Source: Acetobacter conturbans (GTDB lineage: Bacteria; Pseudomonadota; Alphaproteobacteria; Acetobacterales; Acetobacteraceae). From it: a DNA stretch of 64,000 nt. Of the stretch, positions 58,087-64,000 are shown one piece after another. Numbering within the stretch: position 1 is the first letter of the stretch; every line of letters begins with the position of its first letter. The DNA lies in assembly GCF_011516755.1 (NCBI RefSeq), contig NZ_WOSY01000007.1, positions 62,001 through 126,000 of the forward strand. Direction: 5' to 3'. Made by a program: the position numbers and the translations under genes. Under the pieces are notes generated by a model, which was given only the letters and a program-made list of their open reading frames with translations, was not told the DNA's origin and did no database searches.

Positions 58087-58716
58087 TCAGGTCGGCTCGA
58101 CGACGAATTTCGACGGAGACAGCGCAGGCAGGCCGTTGGGTTTCGCCACTTCCGGCGGCTTAGACGTCCAGTAGAACGGACCGCCCGCCGCATAGGTCTT
58201 CGGAAACACCGCGTCCTTTGTGAGATCGAACATGAGCGCAGAGCGATAGACCACGACCTTCCCGTTCGCGACGCCGCGATACCAGCCCGTCATGATCTCG
58301 TGGATAACGTCCTTGAGCGCAGCATCCTGCTTCTCGGCCGCCCGCGCAAAGTCGGACGCGCTGGCATACTGCTCCTTCGTGAGCACCGTATGCAGCGCCT
58401 GAAGCTGGGTTTTCCGCTCCGCACCGCTCTGCACGATCCCCATGCACAAAGCCGCTCCGATGCGAGCATCAAGGGCATCGCGATCCGTCAGACGCTGCGA
58501 GAGGACCATGAACTGCTGTACCAGCGGATCGGTCGCCGCCAGCGCACCGTTCTGCGCATCCGGCTCCCCGGCCTCGGCAGCACTCCCGGCCAGCGCGGCC
58601 CCCATACCGCTGAGCAGCACATCCCGACGCGACATACGCAGCAGTTTGCTCAGGCGCATCCGATTGGGCGAAACCGCCCACAGCGGGGCAGAGGGACAAT
58701 CGCGGTTCTTGGGCAT
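58087..58716 (-). CDS. Small subunit of the GMC dehydrogenase, Tat-exported
   Basis: This 209-residue protein carries a twin-arginine signal (MSRRDVLLSGMGAALAGS). The region around QQFMVLSQRLTDRDALDARIG and GWYRGV matches the small subunit of membrane-bound sugar/gluconate dehydrogenases. It stabilises the flavoprotein and provides the export signal for the complex. The first ATG is used; ATGs at 58659 and 58635, nearer the RR motif, are alternatives, and none has a convincing ribosome site. Confidence 0.88.
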   Translation of the reverse strand: MPKNRDCPSAPLWAVSPNRMRLSKLLRMSRRDVLLSGMGAALAGSAAEAGEPDAQNGALAATDPLVQQFMVLSQRLTDRDALDARIGAALCMGIVQSGAERKTQLQALHTVLTKEQYASASDFARAAEKQDAALKDVIHEIMTGWYRGVANGKVVVYRSALMFDLTKDAVFPKTYAAGGPFYWTSKPPEVAKPNGLPALSPSKFVVEPT

Positions 58717-59073
58717 GCCGTTGAAAAACTCCCGGATAGATTGCTCGCCTCATCCACCGGGGACTGGCGACGTACTGTTAGGTACCTGCCTGATTATGCC
58801 CGTAAACCGCCAGGAGTCTGTGTGCAACCACCGGAAAATGCAGACCAATTATGGGGTGATCCACAATCGCGGGTCACAGGGATGAAACCGGCTCCATCAC
58901 ATCAAGTTGAAGACCCGATATTTCACTCCCCACGAAAGGCCGAACACAGTGGAAAACCCCCGTGAGGCGCCATGCGCACCCGGAACAGAAGTCCCGCGCC
59001 CAGCACACATGGACAGCGTCCGGAAGGAACGGCATAGGCACCATTCCGCCCTATTTCCGACCGGATCAGAATC
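58717..59073. other. Divergent intergenic region, about 357 bases
   Basis: This lies between the leftward dehydrogenase operon and the rightward exporter gene. No gene with support, no tRNA and no strong inverted repeat was seen. It must hold both promoters, but no confident boxes were found by eye. Confidence 0.6.
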
Positions 59074-60306
59074 ATGTCGCGTACGCTGACAGCAGAGAGG
59101 ACGCAGGCCAGCGGACAGTTGCCTTTTCATCTGGTCGCGCTTCTTGGCCTGATCACCGGAATCGGACCGCTTTCAACCGACATGTATCTGCCCGCCTTCC
59201 CGATTCTCGATGAGGATCTGGGCGGAGGACCGGGATCGACCCAGTTCACGCTGGCAACATGGTTTATCGGTCTGGCGGTGGGCCAGTTTTCCAGCGGGCC
59301 CCTGTCCGACCGGTTCGGACGACGCGGGCCGCTCATGGCGGGGCTGTTTCTCTACACGCTCGCTTCCATCGGCTGCGCCATGACCAGCGACTACCGCATC
59401 TTCTGCCTGTTCCGCTTTCTGGCGGCGCTGGGCGGTTCGACGGGTGCTGTCATTCCTCGCGCCATGATCCGGGATATCGCCACCGGCAGGGAAGGCGCGA
59501 AGATCATGACCCAGCTCACGCTGGTGTTCGGGGTGATGCCGATCCTTGCCCCCTCCATCGGCGGCATGATTCTGGCGATCGCCTCCTGGCGCTGGATCTT
59601 CTGGGCCGCCGTCGCCTACGGGTTGGCTGGCATCCTGTCGATCTGGTTCATGCTGCCGGAAACACTTCCCCTCTCCCGACGCGTCCGGCTCCCGGTCACC
59701 GCCGTTCTCTCGCGCTACCTGTTCCTCATCCGCGAACCGCACTTTCTGCTGAACGCGCTGATCACAAGTGGCTCCAGCTTCGTGATGTTCGCCTATCTCG
59801 GCGGTGCGCCAGTGGTGTTCGAACATCTGATGGGCTTCTCCCCCCGTGCATTCGCCGTATTTTTTGGCATCAATGCCGCGGCATTCATCCTGAGCACGCA
59901 GGTCAGTGGCAGGCTCGTGCACCGTTTCCCGCTGGAAAAACTGATGCAGTTCGGCATCGGCTGGGCGGCGCTGGCCGGAATGCTGAATGTGGGACTGACG
60001 GTCTCTCACATCGCCACAGCCCAGACGCCGCTGCTCGTGGTGGGGATGATCGTGTGCATGACGGGTTCGCTGGGGTTCATCGGCGCCAATGCGACAGTGC
60101 TGGCCTTCCACCATCACGGAGCACACGCGGGGAGCGCGTCGGCCCTGCTGGGCACGATGCAGTTCAGTCTCGGGGCCGTCAGTGGCCTGATGATGGGCTT
60201 CCTCCCCACCACTTCCATCATTCCCACGGCCAGCGTGATGGCCTGCGGCGCCTTCATGATGGTCGCGGCGAACCTCGTCCGCCGTCGGATCTGTCCGGGG
60301 AACTGA
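59074..60306 (+). CDS. Bcr/CflA-family MFS multidrug exporter
   Basis: This 410-residue protein has twelve predicted membrane helices. The first helix contains TGIGPLSTDMYLPAFP, characteristic of the Bcr/CflA drug:proton antiporters. The loop motif GPLSDRFGRRGPLMAG is MFS motif A, and a motif-C-like Gly/Pro pattern is seen near LTLVFGVMPILAPSIGG. It should export a hydrophobic drug or metabolite; substrates cannot be predicted. About 217 bases of unassigned sequence follow to the next gene. Confidence 0.92.
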   Translation: MSRTLTAERTQASGQLPFHLVALLGLITGIGPLSTDMYLPAFPILDEDLGGGPGSTQFTLATWFIGLAVGQFSSGPLSDRFGRRGPLMAGLFLYTLASIGCAMTSDYRIFCLFRFLAALGGSTGAVIPRAMIRDIATGREGAKIMTQLTLVFGVMPILAPSIGGMILAIASWRWIFWAAVAYGLAGILSIWFMLPETLPLSRRVRLPVTAVLSRYLFLIREPHFLLNALITSGSSFVMFAYLGGAPVVFEHLMGFSPRAFAVFFGINAAAFILSTQVSGRLVHRFPLEKLMQFGIGWAALAGMLNVGLTVSHIATAQTPLLVVGMIVCMTGSLGFIGANATVLAFHHHGAHAGSASALLGTMQFSLGAVSGLMMGFLPTTSIIPTASVMACGAFMMVAANLVRRRICPGN

Positions 60307-60523
60307 GAGTCGGTTTCAAAAGCTCTCTGCTGAGTGAGAACCTCCCTGAGGCGGCTGACTGGCCTCTGCTTCCAAGCACTGAAGCGCAACGGCCAAGAAG
60401 GCCGCAAACATCGGAGCGCAAAACGCGCCCCGGATCGTCCGCAAAAAGCTTGTGAATTAACCTTCGGGATTTACGCTTCTTCCGAGAGCCCGTGCTTTCA
60501 TGAGGGGAACAGAGGAGGAGGCC

Positions 60524-61345
60524 ATGCCCCGCTCGCCATCCTCCGTCCGTTTTGCTAGAAATCACTCTCCTGTCGTGAACGCTGCTCTTTCCGGCGCGTT
60601 CGATGCTTCATCGTTCCGGGCAACAGAGATGGTCGGAACGGGAAGGATGATGATGACACACAGCTTACGGACATCCGCCTTGGCTTCAGACACGACAGCC
60701 TGCGAGACCGCCATTGCAGGACTGCGCACCGCTCTCGAAACAGCCCGCTGTTCGACAACACCGTTCCGTCACTGGACACTCGCCGATGTCCTTCCGGGCG
60801 ATGCGTGCGACGCACTTGTCGCATGGGAACCCGAGGAAGACGCCGTGGCGGGGGATACCGGTGGACGACGTGAAACGCGCAATGGCTCACGGGTTTTTGT
60901 CGAGCCGAATGCGCGTGCACGTGATGAGCGGCTGGATGTCATGGCGAGAATGTTCGACTGCCCGGAAGGCCGCGCAGCCATTGAGGCGTTGTGCGACACG
61001 AACCTCGATCATACAGCCCTGCGGCTGGAGCTGAGCCTTGATACGGACGGGTTCTGGCTGGAGCCGCATACCGATATCGGAGCGAAAAAGCTGACCCTCC
61101 TGATTCCGCTGTCCATCCACGAGGAAGCGGAAGACTGGGGCACGGATCTCATGAACGCCGAAGGCGAAACCGTCGTTCGCAGCAACGGGCGTTTCAATGC
61201 GGGCACCCTGTTCGTACCGGGCGACAATACATGGCATGGCTTCCAGAAGCGCCCCATCCACGGACTGCGCCGCGGGCTGATCGTCAATTTCGTTGATTCA
61301 AGCTGGAGGGCGACCCACGAACTGGCCTTCGGACCGGCAAACTGA
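60524..61345 (+). CDS. Putative 2-oxoglutarate/Fe(II)-dependent oxygenase
   Basis: This 273-residue protein has no signal or membrane segment. A jelly-roll iron site is suggested by His-x-Asp in EPHTDIGAKKLTLLIPLS, a distal His in GDNTWHGFQ and an Arg in GLRRGLIVNFV, the usual HxD...H...R order for 2OG oxygenases. The substrate is unknown; nearby genes give no hint. AGGAGG five bases before the ATG at 60524 supports this start, but residues 1-45 look unstructured, and three tandem ATGs at 60647-60655, also preceded by GGGAAGG, are a strong alternative. Confidence 0.7.
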   Translation: MPRSPSSVRFARNHSPVVNAALSGAFDASSFRATEMVGTGRMMMTHSLRTSALASDTTACETAIAGLRTALETARCSTTPFRHWTLADVLPGDACDALVAWEPEEDAVAGDTGGRRETRNGSRVFVEPNARARDERLDVMARMFDCPEGRAAIEALCDTNLDHTALRLELSLDTDGFWLEPHTDIGAKKLTLLIPLSIHEEAEDWGTDLMNAEGETVVRSNGRFNAGTLFVPGDNTWHGFQKRPIHGLRRGLIVNFVDSSWRATHELAFGPAN

Positions 61346-61601
61346 TCCGGAAGGATTGCTTTTCACCGCCGGAATCCATCGTCAGGACAGCCCGAGATCC
61401 ACTCACCCGGATCGTGCCGCACGCTTTTTCTGCCACACCTATTCCTGAAACGTACCCGTCGTGGGGCGGCACAAACACAAACAGCCTTGGCAAACTGTAA
61501 CGAACGCCTTACCCGAACGTTTCAAATGAAAGAAACTGCGGGACAGGCGATCTTATGCGCCTTTCCACCCTGCAAACACGGACGACAAGGAACGAGGACC
61601 G

Positions 61602-63233
61602 ATGAGCGAACGCGAGGCGATGGAATTTGATGTCGTCATCGTGGGCGGCGGCCCGGCGGGTCTGGCGGCAGCCATCCGCCTGCGCCAGCTGAACCCGGAG
61701 ACAACAGTCTGCCTGATCGAAAAGGGCAGCGAGATCGGCGCGCATATCGTGTCCGGAGCCGTCATCGAACCGCGCGCTCTTGAGGAGCTGCTGCCGGACT
61801 GGCTTGAGCGCGGCGCGCCCCTGAAAACACCGGTCACGGAAGAGGAGATGTATTTCCTCACCGAGACAAAGGGCTTCAAAATTCCGGCGCTGGACCGCGT
61901 CATGCCGCACCTCGCCAATCACGGAAACTATGTCGTCAGCCTTGGCGAAGTCTGCCGCTGGCTGGCCGAGCAGGCGGAAGAACTCGGCGTCGAGATCTAT
62001 CCCGGCTTCGCAGGCGCGGAAGTGCTGATCGAGCAGAACCGCGTCGTCGGCGTGGCCACCGGCGACATGGGCATCGCCCGTGACGGCGAGAGAGGCCCGA
62101 ACTACCAGCCGGGCATGGAACTACGGGCCAAATATACGCTGTTCGCCGAAGGCTGCCGTGGCTCCCTCACCAAGCAGGTGATGGAACACTACAATCTCCG
62201 CAAAGGCGTCGATCCCCAGACCTACGGCCTCGGCATCAAGGAAGTGTGGGAAATCCCCGCCGAGAACCATCGTCCCGGTCTGGTCGTGCACAGCTTCGGC
62301 TGGCCGCTCGACGACAAGACCTATGGCGGCGCATGGCTCTACCATTTCGGCGAGAACCTTGTGTCCTACGGCTTCGTCACGGGCCTCGATTACGAGAACA
62401 CCTGGCTCTCGCCCTTCGATGAGATGCAGCGCACGAAGCTGCACCCTGTCTTCCGCAAGCATTTCGAGGGTGGTCGCCGCCTGATCTATGGCGCACGGGC
62501 ACTTTCCGAAGGCGGCCTCCAGTCCATCCCTCGCCTCACCTTTCCCGGAGGCGCACTGCTGGGCGATTCGGCAGGCTTCCTCAACACGCCGAAGATCAAG
62601 GGCACGCATACGGCGATGAAGTCCGGCATGCTGGCGGCTGAAGCCGTGATCGATGCGCTGAAGACCGATCGTGCGGAGCCGGCGTCCTATACGGGCCTCG
62701 TCCGCAAATCGTGGCTGTATGACGAACTGAAAACGGCCCGCAACGTCCGTCCGGCCTTTGCCCGCTGGGGCGCGAAGCTGGGCGCTCTCTATGCCGGTTT
62801 CGATGCGATGGTGCTGCGCGGCAAGGCGCCCTGGACGCTGCATTTCAAGCATGCGGACAATGAAACGCTACAGCCTGCCTCCCTCAGCACGCCGATCGCC
62901 TATCCCAAACCGGACAACAAGGTCACCTTCGACAAGCTGTCATCAGTATTCCTCTCGAACACCAATCACGAGGAAGACCAGCCGGTGCATCTGAAGGTCC
63001 GCAGCGTGGACCTGTGGAAGACGGTGAACTGGGACGTCTTCCGTGCGCCCGAAAGCCGCTACTGCCCGGCAGGCGTGTATGAAACGGCGGATGCGGACAG
63101 CAACCCACATCTGGTGATCAACGCCCAGAACTGCGTCCACTGCAAAACCTGCGACATCAAGGATCCCACCCAGAACATCGACTGGTGCACCCCGGAAGGT
63201 GGTGGTGGCCCGAATTACCCCGCAGGTATGTGA
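61602..63233 (+). CDS. Electron transfer flavoprotein:ubiquinone oxidoreductase
   Basis: This 543-residue membrane-associated flavoprotein passes electrons from reduced ETF to ubiquinone. The FAD site is DVVIVGGGPAGLAAAIRL at the N-terminus and the middle follows ETF-QO. The C-terminus has the 4Fe-4S ligands in RYCPAGVYE and NCVHCKTCDIKDPTQNIDW, which is diagnostic. An AGGA precedes the ATG. The etfB gene follows about 110 bases downstream, which supports the assignment. Confidence 0.96.
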   Translation: MSEREAMEFDVVIVGGGPAGLAAAIRLRQLNPETTVCLIEKGSEIGAHIVSGAVIEPRALEELLPDWLERGAPLKTPVTEEEMYFLTETKGFKIPALDRVMPHLANHGNYVVSLGEVCRWLAEQAEELGVEIYPGFAGAEVLIEQNRVVGVATGDMGIARDGERGPNYQPGMELRAKYTLFAEGCRGSLTKQVMEHYNLRKGVDPQTYGLGIKEVWEIPAENHRPGLVVHSFGWPLDDKTYGGAWLYHFGENLVSYGFVTGLDYENTWLSPFDEMQRTKLHPVFRKHFEGGRRLIYGARALSEGGLQSIPRLTFPGGALLGDSAGFLNTPKIKGTHTAMKSGMLAAEAVIDALKTDRAEPASYTGLVRKSWLYDELKTARNVRPAFARWGAKLGALYAGFDAMVLRGKAPWTLHFKHADNETLQPASLSTPIAYPKPDNKVTFDKLSSVFLSNTNHEEDQPVHLKVRSVDLWKTVNWDVFRAPESRYCPAGVYETADADSNPHLVINAQNCVHCKTCDIKDPTQNIDWCTPEGGGGPNYPAGM

Positions 63234-63345
63234 TTTCGGACGATAGTACGTTAAGGCTGCCGTCAATTCCGGTGGCCCGATCGCCGGACGTGGTTCCGTG
63301 CCCGCGTCCGCGCGCCACCTCCAACGGGTACAGGCAAGAGACACC

Positions 63346-64000
63346 ATGAAGATTCTCGTCCCGGTGAAGCGCGTCGTCGATTACAACATCAAGGTTCTCG
63401 TCAAGTCTGACGGAACGGGTGTCGAGACGGCGGGTCTGAAAATGTCGATGAACCCTTTCGACGAAATTGCCGTCGAAGAGGCCATCCGTCTGCGTGAGAA
63501 AGGCGTTGCGACCGAAGTGATCGCCGTCTCGATCGGCGTGCAGCAGGCGCAGGACACTCTCCGCACGGCGATGGCGATGGGCGCTGACCGTTCCATCCTC
63601 GTTCTTTCCGATGAAAGCCCGGAGCCGCTTGCGGTCGCCAAGGTGCTGAAAGCCCTCGTCGAGCGTGAAAAGCCGGACCTTGTCTTCCTTGGCAAACAGG
63701 CCATTGACGACGACATGAACGCCACGGGCCAGATGCTCGCCGGCCTGCTCGGCTGGGGGCAGGGCACCTTCGCCAGCAAGGTGGAAATCGCCGACGGACG
63801 TGCTGAGGTCAGCCGCGAGATCGACGGTGGCACGGAGACGGTCTCCCTGGCCCTGCCTGCCATCATCACGGCGGATCTGCGCCTGAACGAGCCGCGCTAT
63901 GCGTCGCTGCCGAACATCATGAAGGCGAAGAAGAAGCCGCTTGAGACGATTCAAGCGGCTGATCTCGGTGTGGACATGACGCGTCGCCTGACGACGGTGT
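63346..64000 (+). CDS. etfB: Electron transfer flavoprotein beta subunit, partial (runs off window)
   Basis: The frame starts at ATG 63346 ([17 protein letters not shown]) and is open to the window end, giving 218 residues of a usual length near 250. [12 protein letters not shown], the [20 protein letters not shown] segment and [28 protein letters not shown] are diagnostic EtfB stretches, the last near the recognition loop for partner dehydrogenases. etfA is expected next. AGGCAAGAG lies upstream of the start. Confidence 0.95.
   Translation, partial: MKILVPVKRVVDYNIKVLVKSDGTGVETAGLKMSMNPFDEIAVEEAIRLREKGVATEVIAVSIGVQQAQDTLRTAMAMGADRSILVLSDESPEPLAVAKVLKALVEREKPDLVFLGKQAIDDDMNATGQMLAGLLGWGQGTFASKVEIADGRAEVSREIDGGTETVSLALPAIITADLRLNEPRYASLPNIMKAKKKPLETIQAADLGVDMTRRLTTV

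Noticed and set aside
58717..59073. Small frames in the dehydrogenase/exporter divergent region
   Set aside because: They are short, overlap each other on both strands and show no conserved pattern or ribosome site.

Overview
The window reads as chromosomal DNA of an acetic acid bacterium or close relative (Alphaproteobacteria, Acetobacteraceae). The evidence is: separate nuoC and nuoD genes in an alphaproteobacterial complex I operon; the run nuo-birA-coaX-rnj-proS-lolC-lolD; a short prolyl-tRNA synthetase without the editing insertion; a three-subunit periplasmic GMC dehydrogenase (small subunit, flavoprotein, triheme cytochrome c) of the type these bacteria use for sugar and sugar-acid oxidation; and fairly GC-rich coding sequence with dense, overlapping genes. 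The genus cannot be fixed from sequence reading alone. No CRISPR array, insertion sequence, integrase or phage gene was seen.

Layout. 1-9.99 kb: the end of feoB with a translationally coupled Cys-rich small protein, an acyltransferase/SGNH O-acetylase, yqgE, a short-chain dehydrogenase, a PPK2 polyphosphate kinase, a zinc alcohol dehydrogenase, an orphan 92-residue protein with a structured leader, mutL and a DUF188 protein. 10-21.5 kb: an accessory-looking stretch with a TadG-like vWA protein, a second acyltransferase/SGNH protein coupled to a DinG-type helicase, an exported amine oxidase/cytochrome c/RidA operon, and a divergent Rrf2-regulator/cupin/epimerase operon. 21.7-41.6 kb: one long leftward run from nuoA through nuoN, then birA, coaX, rnj, proS, lolC and lolD. 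42-51.3 kb: tRNA-Val, hup, lon, clpX, clpP, tig, tRNA-Leu, nnrD and a small membrane protein. 51.5-64 kb: a DEAD-box RNA helicase, an RNA uracil methyltransferase, the GMC dehydrogenase operon, a Bcr/CflA-type exporter, a putative 2OG-Fe(II) oxygenase, the ETF:ubiquinone oxidoreductase and the start of etfB.

The most striking observation is that nuoM is missing from an otherwise complete complex I operon. Between nuoL and nuoN there is only a 17-codon reading frame (29936-29989). Its ATG overlaps the nuoL stop and its TGA overlaps the nuoN start, exactly as a tightly packed nuoM would, so it looks like an in-frame deletion that kept only the two ends of nuoM. NuoM is the central antiporter-like subunit that links NuoN to NuoL, so either a copy lies elsewhere, or complex I is altered, or the sequence derives from a deletion strain or a mis-assembly.

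Other points worth following are: the amine oxidase-cytochrome c-RidA operon, which can be read as a periplasmic amine-oxidising chain with built-in imine clearance; a perfect inverted repeat that ends on the base before the Rrf2 start codon; and two palindromes upstream of nuoA. Much of the window serves respiration: complex I, the GMC dehydrogenase, the amine oxidase and ETF-QO all pass electrons towards quinone or cytochromes. The tig-clpP-clpX-lon-hup block handles protein folding and turnover.
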